Origin: Synanceia verrucosa
Lineage: Eukaryota > Chordata > Actinopteri > Perciformes > Synanceiidae
Direction: 5' to 3'
NCBI GenBank assembly: GCA_029721515.1
Contig: CM056556.1
Location: 25,628,169 to 25,692,168 of the forward strand
DNA: 64,000 bases
This document shows positions 39,052 through 50,000 of the stretch, piece by piece; position 1 is the stretch's first letter, and every line of letters begins with the position of its first letter. The translations under genes were made by a program, and so were the position numbers. Below the pieces are notes generated by a model that was not told where the DNA came from, did not search any database, and saw only the letters and a program-made list of their open reading frames with translations.

Positions 39052-39740
39052 AGGCCAATTTATAGTACTCCGTAAAGTGCCGTACGTAGAGACGGAGAGC
39101 CCTCTCCGTCGCCGGAGAGCCTGACGGAGAGCCTCTCCGTCGTCTCCGGGCGCAGGAATTTTTTTTTAACTGTCCGTCAATCCGTCAAGGGAAGACGGAG
39201 ACGACAAGGGCTGTGATTGGTCCTCTAGCTGCACCCTGCTGTGAAATGCAGCCCCTTTCCCTACACACAAACAGACAGACAGGTATCCTCTGCAGCAGCG
39301 CGGACAGGACAGGAACTAAAGTATCGATTATCCTTGTGAAAGGCAAATCAAACACACTCAACCTGCTCAAAAAATCTATTTAATTCATTTAGTAATTATG
39401 GCTGGGGTATATTTACACAGAACATCCCGAAAGTTGTTGGTTTGCGTTCGCTATTATCCGATTTTGTGTTGAAAAGAAAGAGGAAGAGGAGTTTTAAAGA
39501 CTGAAAGCAACCAATGTTGTTCTCTTCTATCTCCCTCATAAATAATTAAATCATAAAATAGTATTTTCCCCTGCTTTTATCAGCGATATTAAGGCGAATT
39601 GCTTCACTTTCCGAGGGGGTGCATTTCAGCGCAGGGCTGCACAACACGCATCATGACGGAGAAGTGCGAGGGCTCGAGGGGTCTCCGTAGCTACGGAGTC
39701 GGATGACGGATTACGCAGTCGGAGAAGTATATTCCAGCCT
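39052..39740. mobile_element. PIF/Harbinger-like non-autonomous element (689 bp)
   Basis: The element is flanked by TAA on both sides (39,049-39,051 and 39,741-39,743), a TWA-type 3-bp duplication typical of PIF/Harbinger. Its ends are imperfect inverted repeats: AGGCCAATTTATAGTACTCC on the left, and on the right the reverse complement AGGCTGGAATATACTTCTCC. Subterminal regions are rich in CTCCGTC/GACGGAG repeats, including GACGGAGAGCCCTCTCCGTC at 39,091-39,110, which could fold into hairpins. No transposase ORF is present, so it would have to be moved in trans. It sits in cttnbp2 intron 1. Confidence 0.75.
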
Positions 39741-40565
39741 TAAGTTCACGTTGAGAACTTTGTCCATCACTGGGTTTCATTTTGTTGTTAATCTTACGAA
39801 CGAAGCAACAGCTAAAACAAAATGATTGTACAGAAATTCAGTCTAAGTGGGGTTTTTTTTTTTTAGCTTTTTGATGTAATATTCAACAATAAGGAATTTT
39901 ATGAGACAATACAGAGTTCAAATCCGAGCTTTTTTTTTTCCCTTCATCAAACCCCTGAACATCACAGCAGCTGGTTAGTTGACATTCCACAGCACAGCGT
40001 CAAAATGTTGTTATGGCATCTTCAGAGGCATTGTACTCGAAACCTAAATGAGGAAAATGAGTGAAATTCTTGGCGGGAGAGTCCCATAACAAATGATGTA
40101 ACGTCACATAGAGGCCAGAGGAGAACACTGGAGCCTGCTGACAGAAGAACTTCCAGTTACAGCATGTTGGTGAAAGCCACATCCAGCTGTTCAATATCTG
40201 GAGGAATTTGTTCAATAAAACCTTAATAGCACTAAAGACTGGAGTTAGGAAATAGAGGACGGGAAGAACAATCTGGAGCACATCAGGGCAGACTGCTTCC
40301 TGTTGTTTCTGGTGATATCCAGCTATCAGCCAGCCATCTAGTCCTGATATACAAACCCACATTGAATACATCAGCCAAGATTACTCTATTTCATCAAGCA
40401 GTCGGACACTTCAGGAGGTCCCTCACACAAAATATGACTCTGACCAGGCCACTGTGAGGTTTGAACAAGCTGCTGCCTTTTATGAGTCCTTCATACGCCC
40501 CAGTGGCATTATTTATTTCACCCTAACGGGGAAAAGTTCATGCTCAAACAATGGGAACAGAGGTA

Positions 40566-40569
<4 letters not shown>

Positions 40570-40621
<52 letters not shown>
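40570..40621. repeat. (TA)n microsatellite
   Basis: About 52 bp of perfect TA dinucleotides in cttnbp2 intron 1. Confidence 0.95.
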
Positions 40622-40623
<2 letters not shown>

Positions 40624-41043
40624 AAGCCAATGTTCCATCCTTTCAAAGCCAGATAAGCTTCCTCAAGAAAAAAAAAAAAAAACAATAATCACAGGAGAGA
40701 CTCCAGAGGGACTGATTCATTCACGTCAAGCCTTCTAATCGATCCCTGAGCCCTCCCTTTTTCCCGGCAGCATCTGCCACTCAAGAGAATTGGACGAGCC
40801 TTGATGGAGGGCAACCCTGAGCCAGGCGGTCCAGTCATGGTGGTGAGCTGAGGGTGGAAGGGCTGCTTTTCTCTGGCTTTTTCTGCATAGTGAGCAGGTG
40901 AAGGAGGCAAGCAGTAATTTGTTCCATGAGCCACGAGCCGAGCTGCCTGGCCGGCTCTCAGAGGCTCCCCGTTAGCCACCGGGCCACTTCATAAAGCCCT
41001 GTGTCGCTTCATTCACTGCTCGCTCTGTGCCAGCTTCCCTCCA

Positions 41044-42022
41044 CCACACTGTTCTTCCAGCAAAAGAGGTAACTGAGGCCTGAAAGCACCTGAAAGCAAC
41101 TGTGATAGCCTGTAAATAGACATGTTACAAGAAAAAAACTTCAAATTGGGGGAATCAAAGTCAATTAAGTCATTGAGTTCCAGCCCTTTTATAAAACCCA
41201 AAGTGTCTTGTTCCAGCGTTTTTGTCCATTTTGAGTCATATTTCTAGATCCACAGAATATTTTGTACTATGTCTCTGAAAACACAGAATAGCTCAAATGA
41301 AAGAAGAGACTCTCTATTTCATCATGAAAAAAATGTTTGTTTTTACCTTGTTCCATTCTAGAGGACACTTTCATCAAAATCACCACTTTTTGTCCAGATT
41401 CTGTTTGTGTTGCTCTCTAATCTCGATCGTCTCCACTTCCTGTTTTGATCTCTGTGCTGTATACCGTCTCTTTATGTCCCAACTACATCTCCCAGAAGCC
41501 CCAAAATTACTCACAGAATGTGTGAGAGCGCCCTCTTGTGTTTGCTGCCGAAAAAACACTTATATATAGGCCGTATATACACGTCAATGGCACTCAAGTT
41601 TTTGATTATAAATGACGTACAAACACATCAATAAGACTAAAAGATTTAAAAAGGTCAGATAATTAAAATTACTATACAATTACAATAAAACATATTTTGA
41701 GATTATCTTATTTAATGGAGTCTAATGATTGATTGATTGATTTAATGTGTCCAGGTTTTGAGATTTAACCGTTTTTCCAAAGGGATAATCTTGTCCTTTA
41801 ATTGGTTGGTCAATTACCTGTGAAAAAATACCGTCAGGTGACACATCATACCTTCAAACTGTTTATCTTAAATTTTCCGTCTATCAGTTTATCGATCAAT
41901 CGTTTCACTTTTACTATTGATTATACTGAGTGATGGAAAAAAATTATAGAAATTGTTTAGAACTCACTGCATGGGAGTCACTGCAATATTTTTGAGAGCA
42001 AAGCATGGATAAATGGTGAATC
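41044..42022. repeat. local segmental duplication, copy A
   Basis: About 980 bp, from CCACACTGTTCTTCCAGC to TGGTGAATC, is repeated in the same orientation at 43,580-44,569. The similarity covers unique-looking flanks as well as MITE copy 4 embedded inside, so this is a duplicated genomic segment and not two independent insertions. Copies differ by scattered substitutions and small indels, for example GATTGATTGATTGATTTAAT here versus GATTGATTGATTTAAT in copy B. Confidence 0.9.
41165..41598 (+). mobile_element. short TIR element (MITE), copy 4
   Basis: It begins TTAAGTCATTGAGTTCCAGC and ends GTCAATGGCACTCAAG, inside duplication copy A. The core includes ACTACATCTCCCAGAAGCC at 41,482-41,500 and the GAGCGCCCTCTTGTG segment near the right end. 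Its CTGTTTTATAAAACAG palindrome is degraded (CCTTTTATAAAACCC). Confidence 0.8.
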
Positions 42023-42231
42023 GTCATGGCCGACAAACAGTCGACTTCATCAGGTTAGTTCATCACCAACACCAACCATCCAACCAACCATCAACCCCCA
42101 GCTGTTCAACTCCAGCTGGGAGTGTCAAAAACAAAACCCCCCACTCACCTCCATTGTTTTGTTTTTCTTTTAAATCCCTGACATATATCTCAAAAACCTG
42201 GAAAAATGACAATAAGAAGCTTTCTGTGTTA

Positions 42232-42409
42232 GGCCTGTCACAATAATTACACCATTGACTTATCGTGCAATAAGGACATGGCCTAATTTAATCATAACTA
42301 TGATCTTTTTACGTTGTTAGCTTTTATTGTTTTTAGCTGTGTGGTTTTATATGATTCATTGAGGATATTTTAATGTCTTTTCATTTAAAAGCAGCTATCA
42401 TGACAGGCC
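42232..42409. mobile_element. possible short TIR element (GGCCTGTCA ends)
   Basis: Left end GGCCTGTCACAATAATTACA and right end AGCTATCATGACAGGCC form an inverted repeat of about 9-13 bp around 178 bp of AT-rich sequence. A related left end (GGTCTGTCACGATAACAAAT) occurs at about 33,615. No clear target duplication was found. Confidence 0.4.
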
Positions 42410-43091
42410 ATTTCTTTTTTTAATTTGGGTTAAGAGAGCCTTGATTGTACAACTGATGACCTCTCAGACTTGTTTACAGGGTAATTTGAAACCTCTGCCA
42501 CATCCAAGCTCAGAGATATTGTTGTCAGGAAGAAGAAGCGATGACATTACAGCCACTCATGTTAATGCTACTCCTCCACCATGGCAGCGAGTCCCACATA
42601 ACCACTGGTGAGTGGCGACCACTCAGGCTTCACTTACACTACAGACCTGCGAGACACTAAAGTGAGGTGTGAGGTTTGAAGACGTGGCTGAACGACTCGC
42701 CGTGTGACATTTAGAAAGTTAAGATTACTATTTTCTCTAGAACATGGGTCATAATGTAGTTTTGGGCATTAGTCCCATGATAATATTTTACTGCTGAAGC
42801 TCATGAATTTCTGTAGGCAATGACATGCCCATATATCTGCCATTACATAAAGACAGAAGGATCTTCACTTGCAGATGGTCAAGATGCAGCAGCAGACTGG
42901 ATCAGCTGAAGATAATTAACATTCATACAGTTAAATTAAACATTTACACATTTCATTTTTTTTCTGTTTTCTGCTTTATGTGCTCTCTGCAGCTGATGCC
43001 TGTATTCAGGATAAATCACTGAGAGTAAAGAGGACACTTCGTGAATAGACTCTTTATCTCTTTGAGTGCCAAGAACGCATATTTACATCTT

Positions 43092-43388
43092 TTAACTCTT
43101 TGAGCACCAGCCGTTTTATAAAACACAAAGTACCTTTTTCCAGCGTTTCTGCCCATTTTGAGTCATAATTCAAGGCCCACAGAATATTTTGTACTACGAC
43201 TCTGCAAACACTGAATAGTTCAAATGAAAGAAGAGACTCTCTATTTCATCATATTTGTTTTTACCTTGTTCCATTCAGAGGTAGAGGAAACTTTTACCTG
43301 CTGCAGAAAAAACACTTTGACAGCTTACTACATCAAGCCTTTGACTTTGAATAACGTCAAAAGCTGTCGATGGTACTCAAAGAGCTAA
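43092..43388 (+). mobile_element. short TIR element (MITE), copy 5, internally deleted
   Basis: Both ends are present: TTAACTCTTTGAGCACCAGC at the left and TGGTACTCAAAGAGCTAA at the right. The core is lost between AGAGGTAGAGGAAACTTT and CTGCTGCAGAAAAAACACTT, so it has no ZNF143-like motif. This copy shows the paired termini most clearly. Confidence 0.8.
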
Positions 43389-43457
43389 AATAGAAGGCTT
43401 GAGTGCCATAACATTTATTATTATTTTTTGGCAGCAGGTCGCCGATCGTGGTCTCCC

Positions 43458-43579
43458 GCAGCCTGTGAGTAATTCTGGGGCTTCTGGGAGATGTAGTCGG
43501 ACATAAAGAGACGGATTCTGGACAAAAAGTGGTGATTTTGGTGAAAGTGTCCTCTACTCTACCTCTGATAAAACAAGAA
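43458..43579 (-). mobile_element. short TIR element (MITE), copy 6, inverted fragment
   Basis: A core-only fragment in reverse orientation, from GCAGCCTGTGAG to TCTGATAAAACAAGAA, with the motif GGCTTCTGGGAGATGTAGT at 43,479-43,497. It stops exactly where duplication copy B begins at 43,580. Confidence 0.75.
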
Positions 43580-44569
43580 CCACACTGTTCTTCCAGCAAA
43601 AGAGGTAACTGAGGCCTGTGAGCGTCTCACAAAACTGTGATATGATAGCCTGTAAATAGACATGTTACAAGAAAAAAACATCAAATTGGGGGAATCAAAG
43701 TCAATTAACTCATTGAGTTCCAGCCCTTTTATAAAACCCAAAGTGTCTTGTTCCAGCGTTTTTGCCCATTTTGAGTCATATTTCTAGACCCACAGAATAT
43801 TTTGTACTATGTCTCTGAAAACACTGAATAGCTCAAATGAAACAAGAGACTCTCTATTTCATCATGAAAAAAAATGTTTGTTTTTACCTTGTTCCATTCT
43901 TGTTTTATCAGAGGTAGAGTAGAGGACACTTTCACCAAAATCACCACTTTTTCTCCAGAATCTGTTTTGCTCTCTAATCTCGATCGTCTCCACTTCCTGT
44001 TTTGATCTCTGTGCTGTATACCATCTATTTATGTCCCGACTACATCTCCCAGAAGCCCCAAAATTACTCACAGAATGTGTAAGAGCGCCCTCTGGTGTTT
44101 GCTGCCGAAAAAACACTTTGACGTATATACACGTCAATGGCACTCAAGTTTTTGATTATAAATGACATACAAACACGTCAATAAGACTAAAAGATTTAAC
44201 AAGGTCAGATAATTAAAATTACTATACAAATACAATAAAACATATTTTGACATTATCTTATTTAATAGAGTCTAACGATTGATTGATTTAATGTGTCCAG
44301 GTTTTGAGATTTAACTGTTTTTCCAAAGGGATAATCTTGTCCTCTGATTGGTTGGTCAATTACCTGTGAAAAAATACCATCAGGTGACACATCATACCTT
44401 CAAACTGTTTATCTTAAATTTTCCGTCTATCAGTTTATCGATCAATCATTTCACTTCTACTATTGATTATACTGAGTGATGGCAAAAAATTATAAAAAAT
44501 TGTTTAGAACTCACTGCATGGAAGTCACTGCAATATTTTTGAGAGCAAAGCATGGCTAAATGGTGAATC
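43580..44569. repeat. local segmental duplication, copy B
   Basis: Direct repeat of 41,044-42,022, about 990 bp. It is bounded on both sides by inverted fragments of the same MITE family (43,458-43,579 and 44,571-44,723), so the duplicate looks as if it was inserted into, or replaced the middle of, an inverted MITE copy. Confidence 0.9.
43705..44148 (+). mobile_element. short TIR element (MITE), copy 7
   Basis: This is the counterpart of copy 4 inside duplication copy B. It begins TTAACTCATTGAGTTCCAGC and ends GTCAATGGCACTCAAG. The core motif ACTACATCTCCCAGAAGCC is at 44,039-44,057. Confidence 0.8.
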
Positions 44570-44570
44570 A

Positions 44571-44723
44571 TGAATGGAACAAGGTAAAAACAAACATTTT
44601 TTTCATGATGAAATAGAGAGTCTCTGCTTTCATTTCAGCTATTCAGTGTTTTCAGAGTCATAGTACAAAATATTCTGTGGGTCTAGAAATATGACTCAAA
44701 AACGGGCAAAAACACTGGTGCAA
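44571..44723 (-). mobile_element. short TIR element (MITE), copy 8, inverted fragment
   Basis: An inverted fragment from TGAATGGAACAAGG through GGTCTAGAAATATGACTC to GGGCAAAAACACTGGTG. It is plausibly the other half of the copy that starts at 43,458, separated from it by duplication copy B. Confidence 0.75.
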
Positions 44724-46675
44724 CCAAATGATCAGCAGGTCACTTTGAAACAATTTAATAATCTTAAATTTGGAGTCATATCAGCTCCACACTGTAATCT
44801 GATCAATTTAAAAGCTCTGAATCAGGTGCTAGGAGTCAGTGGTCAGAGATGTACAGCTGGCTACAGCTGTTGATTCAATGTGTTGATGCAATTTCATACA
44901 TTTGCTCATCTCACTTTCAGCTCATTGGAAGATGCTGTGAACTTTAATTAGGCTAAAACTGTTTTGGCTTTCTCAGCCAACAACAGGCTATTAGACAGCT
45001 TTGAGTTACAGGTAGCTATTTTAGGCTTTAGTTATTTGCAACCATTGAACGGTCAACCACGTAAACATTTTAATAATCCAACTGCTTGTGTTTCTTGCAC
45101 TCACAACGTGAGTGTGGCTCATCAACTTCTAGAAAACTTAAAATATGCCTTAACTTCAGCAGAACAGGCTGCAGACAAGCCACACAGCCGTGCATTGTGG
45201 TATATGAGTGCCTTTCATTGACCTCTGACCTCTCTCTGCACCGTGAGGGTCGGTCACTTCAGAGTCCTCTCAAACTAGAAACTTCCCCCACCTTGTGCCA
45301 ACAACAGAGAGTCTGACAGGGGTGAGCAAAGAGCAAAGCGCTTTATTTAACCACGGCAGGCATGATGGGGGTGGGTGGATGTGTGGGAGGGTGGAGGGAG
45401 GGCACTGAGGCGGAAGCCCCCTTTCGTTGGCTGGAGCCCGGAGGAGGAAGAGCGAGCTGGCAGAGCGGCGGGCGAGCTGAGGAGGCTGCCCTGGAACACC
45501 TGTTCACCTCAACGCTAAATGTAAAGCAGCCTCGAGGCTGTTCTGAGCGTGCTCAGAAAAGAGGGGGGGGTTGGCTGACATGGTACTCCCAGCTATGCCA
45601 GCTGAGTCACTGAAATTAAGACCAATTTAGAAAGGTGTCTGGTGTACACGGCCTCCTCCTCTGCCCTCCATCCACCCCCAGTTCTTCTTCACCTCTTTCT
45701 CCACCATCTCCTCAGCTCACCGCTCAAACCCACCCCCACCTCAACACCCACACTACCACCCACCTCTGGGACCGTGGCTGCTTTCTATTCCAGCAAATCA
45801 ACACATTTCCACAACCAGCCTGCCTCTTCAATCCCACATCCACAAGTGTTTTTTGTGTTGGGCTATTGTTCTGGATGTGGTGCTCAAAGTTCAACATAAC
45901 AGGACGAGGACAGAGAGTGGCAAAAGCATCACTGCCCGTTGTCAGGCTGATCAGAACAGTTGCACCACGGAGCCAGCTGAGGGAAGGGAAAGGTTTGGTG
46001 ACCTCAACACTGATCACTTTTGCGCTGAGGGATGGACGGCGACCTGCTACCTGTGGGAAATCACAACTCTGTGAGCGCAAACAAATAAAACCCTACATTT
46101 GTAGCGGTCTGACAATCAGTGTAAACTTGCAGAGGAACTCGAAGCTGTTGCAAGCTGTGGACGCCTGCATGAAGTCATGAAGGACTGATTGGTGGAGGAC
46201 CACTTGAGTCCATAACCATTTCCAAGCCACTCTCAGCTCTGCAGGACAGGGGAATAGAAAATTGCAAGAAAAGGTGGAATAAACAGGTTTTCAGGTTTCA
46301 CTCCCCTGCAGCCAGCTCGCTTTGAGTATCTGCGTACTGAACCCATCCACTGTGACAGAAGAGCTTCAACCTGAGCAGCCAGTGACGGTTTCCCAGACGC
46401 AGGATAAGGCTGCAGCCGGTACAAAAGGATTCACGGTGATGTCCAGATGGGAGAAACCCCCTCAGTATATCCGGGTGTGAGTCCTGCACCAGCCTGAACC
46501 GAGCAGCACCAGACCCCTTGTTTTTCTCCAGCTGCCCACCACTGTTGCTTCACGAGCCAATTAGATGCGCACCGCATTTCTTCCTCGTCTTTCACAGCGA
46601 CCCCGCTTTAAAACACGCAAACACACACACACACTGCTGTAGCTGCTAGCATTCCGTCGAGCATTCACGTCTTAC

Positions 46676-46756
46676 CGTGTCGACACTTCCCAGTACGGCG
46701 GCTGCCAGTGTTTGTACCGGAGGAGGCTGCTCTCCGCTGGCTCCCTCCGACGCCAT
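46676..46756 (-). CDS. cttnbp2: cttnbp2 coding exon 1 (start of cortactin-binding protein 2)
   Basis: This exon carries the start codon (ATG at 46,756-46,754, minus strand) and 27 codons up to donor ACG|GTAAG at 46,676/46,675. The product begins MASEGASGEQPPPVQTLAAA and ends VLGSVDT, then joins in phase 0 to exon 2 (KCEFN). A short, poorly conserved Ala/Pro-rich leader starting MA-x-(D/E)GAS is typical of CTTNBP2 and absent from CTTNBP2NL, which supports this paralogue assignment. The start was chosen because it is the first ATG of the frame, lies inside a CpG-rich region and joins conserved exon 2 in frame. Confidence 0.88.
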
Positions 46757-47060
46757 CTTCGTACTGTAGCGGTCTGCTGGAGCGAGGGCGCATCCGGCAC
46801 TCATTAACTATTGAGCTGCTGAGCGCAAATTACGCCACGCACGGCCATTGAAAGGAAGGACAGAGACAGACAAAGAGAGAGATTTGACAAATTTAAAGGG
46901 GCACAGAGGACAACGGGTCTCCGCTGTGAAAAAGCCCTGCCGACTCGAGTGGCTGCCTGCGGGCCGCTGCAGCGGGGGAAGCGGGCAGTCCAGTGGGCGT
47001 GGACCGAGCGACGCGTGCAAATCCAGATGCGAAGAAACTCCCAACTGGAAAGAAGGTGGC
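46757..47060 (-). promoter_or_regulatory. CpG-rich 5' UTR/promoter region of cttnbp2
   Basis: The 300 bp upstream of the cttnbp2 ATG is far richer in CpG than the surrounding AT-rich DNA, with GCGGGCCGCTGCAGCGGGGG at about 46,957-46,976, GGGCGTGG (an SP/KLF-type box) near 46,996 and GACGCGTGC near 47,010. No TATA box is visible at a suitable distance, fitting a CpG-island promoter. The transcription start cannot be placed from sequence alone. Plus-strand and minus-strand ORFs that cross it are best explained by high GC content. Confidence 0.55.
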
Positions 47061-50000
47061 GTGTCCTGACGGAGTGATTGACAGCAGCATTTGTCGGCCT
47101 CTGAAGCTGTAAAACAAGCTAATGAGTGGTTTCCAAACTGGGTCTGAGGGACCTGCAGGGTTACAATAAAAAGACAAAGGTGAATAAAGCTGTTGCCATT
47201 CTGCGTCCTTGACAGTTTCTTTTTTTTCTGTTTTATTTGGTTAAGTTGGTGCATGTACAAAAAAACATGCAGGGCCTTGGAAATACCGAGGTCATGACCC
47301 CAGAAAACAAAGTGATGGTTTAATAAAAACCCATCAGTAACGTGTCACCTTTCTCCACAAAGAAGCCTCTCCATGAATACATAGTGTACATTTTCACAGT
47401 TTAAATACCAGCGTAAAGAGGAGCCTCACTTTTGTATGACTTCACATTTGTGGAATTTATTTTTGTTTTAGTTCAACAACACAATACCACATCATAGAAA
47501 ACCTCAACACCAAAAAATACAATAATAAAATCAACAAAGATAAGCTAAGCCCCATGATTACCGCTGCCAGGCAATATGGCGTTTTAACAATCTCAGTGAG
47601 AGATATTCTAAAGGAAATAAAAGAAAAAAAAAGAAATCATTGCAATGTAAGTTTGAGAATCTGTCAGGGTAACAACTCTGATCAACTCTGTACTTCCTGT
47701 CTGTGAGAGGAAATCCAAAAGGACCTATTAACGATGTTTATGTTGGAAAATGTCTACAGTTATGGCAGTATAGTGAGAAAAAAAGCCTTCTAAACTTTAA
47801 GGATACCATGATGTCATATGTCATATTTGTATGACGTTTTATTTTAACTGCTGCATTCAAGTTACTTTTAAATTTTAACTTAGGAAGGAGTGATTTTGAT
47901 ACTGTAAAATAATCTAAGATATAATTACATCATGTCTTAGTTGGTGATTACATGTTTTATTTATAAAATATGAATCTTTGCATCTTGTTAATGAAGTCAA
48001 GAAAAATATACTCCAACAATGAAATGCTCACACCTCAGACCTGTATTATGTTCTGACGGTTTGATGGTTTCAAAGCTCCACTCTTTTTAACTCAACCTAA
48101 AAAATAAATCAGTTTCAGCGTTTTGTGCAAAGGTCAGAGAGTCTTTGTTCCTCTCTACTTTTAAAACACCTCATGTGACCAAATTAATCTCACCAGATGG
48201 GATCTAAAATGGTCTAACTCCTTCAAATGAAAGAGTTTGGCTCCCCCTGTCATGACCCATTATAGCTACACATTATGTTCTGTGCACAAAATTAACCTTC
48301 ACAACTCAACAGTGTAATTTTCAACAGCCCGCTGACAATACAACATAATGTTTCACTGCAGGTTGACATCATTACATGAATGAAATGTTAATGTCACATG
48401 AGCCGATGCTCAGTGTTCAAATCTCTTAGCTCTGGATGTGTTTATCCCAGAAAAGCAGAGCGAGGAGGATATGGGGCCCATGCAGCTCCCAGATGTGCCG
48501 TTCAGGATTAACGGATGCTGATCCAGCCTGGTCGTCCAGAATGAGGTCATTAAGTCCTTATTTAGGTCAAACGTTTCGCACAATCGTCATCTGCCGGTTA
48601 CAAAGATAACATAACTGTGTGATGACTTAAGGGATGTGTAATTTCTCCCACACATATGTGTATTTATTCAGGTAAATACATTCAGGCATATGACAATATC
48701 AGTTTGCCATCAAGAAATTCATCTTTGTTTACTGTGTGTTTTTCCTCTTAGTTAATATAGAAACTGTGACTATGAAGTTTTGTGCAAAAGTGATTTAACA
48801 TCTCTTTTCTTAATTTCTGACAACTGCCTTTGATCTGCTGTAGCTGTATCATAGCAGCAATGAGGGAAAAATATAAACTGAAATATCTGTCTTACAGTTA
48901 CGGTGAAGAGATTGTTCTGTCACCCCACATTTGCTTTCAAAAGACATTTTTATGGTGTTCATTAAAAAGGTTATTTTTTAACCCACACTGAGGAGGGATC
49001 AGCCATAGACCGGATCAGCTCTGGGGTTCAGTGTCTCACTCTGACAGGACTGGAGGAGCTGAGCCACACTTTCCTCACAGTTTCCTGTTATCCGCAGGGG
49101 ATTTTCACATTCCCGTCTTCCCCACAGAGATCTTTTTCCCCAACTGTCAAATGTGTCAAATCCAAAACCTACAAGTCTAAATTTGAGAGTGATGACAGAG
49201 ATAGAGCTGTCATTGAGACATAATCCCTCCCGACCCTCTGAAAGGAGGCTCATCATTAGCCTGGACCTGACGCTGGACGTGGTCTTAAAGAGTTAAATGC
49301 CTCCTCATGAGTTATTTCCACTCAGCTTTCCACTTCCAGGAAGTCTTGTGATTATCTGTTTAATCTGTGAACTCATCCTCTTCGTTTAGGAGTTGAATAC
49401 ATGATGCATCTTATGTCTGGACCATCTTTTTGTTAATGGATGAATTTGTCTCTAATGACACCTGATATATTCCTCTGTGATTTGTAAAAAAAAAAAACAG
49501 CTCTAAAAAGAAACAGCTCAAGCTTTCATACAGCAAACACTGACAACAAGACTGAGCTTGAGGAAAATTTTTGATTAATTTTCCAAAAATGACTCTAAAA
49601 TTATTTGAACATGTGATATAAATAAAAGCTAAATTATGCTGCGTTAAATGATGTTTATAATATCTCATTTTAGATGACACAACACGGCATTGCCATGTAA
49701 AAATACAAGACCACCTGAATAAGTATAAATAAATATATACATATAGGTGATATTGATAACATTTAGCTGTCACACCATGTTATATAGGGACCATGATATC
49801 AGATATCTACCACAGAGATAAATAGATAATTTATTTTGCCAATTTTTTTAAATGATTAATTCACAATTGTATTTTTTTGCATTTAATTAGTGGGAGGAGC
49901 TGGCTGCTATTGAACCCTACGGTGACCCAGGAGGGACATTTCTACCAGTCACACCACATAAAATTGCTTTGATTTTGTTGGGAATGTGTAAAACACAGGT

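Larger units (their letters stand above)
37370..46675 (-). other. cttnbp2 intron 1 (9.3 kb)
   Basis: This is the intron between exons 1 and 2, bounded by GTAAG at 46,675 and TTTTTTGCAG at 37,370. It contains a Harbinger-like element, a long (TA)n tract, a pair of 1-kb duplicated segments and five full or partial copies of the ZNF143-motif MITE family, all listed separately. The stretches 37.4-39.0, 39.8-41.0 and 44.8-46.6 kb hold no feature that I can support. Confidence 0.8.

Noticed and set aside
45635..46180. 181-codon plus-strand ORF and overlapping minus-strand ORF of 118 codons
   Set aside because: Composition is Pro/Ser/Thr-rich from a CT-rich stretch, no domain is recognised, and the region lies in cttnbp2 intron 1 close to the GC-rich promoter, where long chance frames are expected.
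46808..47260. 150-codon minus-strand ORF upstream of cttnbp2
   Set aside because: It spans the CpG-rich promoter/5' UTR, shows no recognisable domain, and does not join cttnbp2 exon 1 in a conserved frame.
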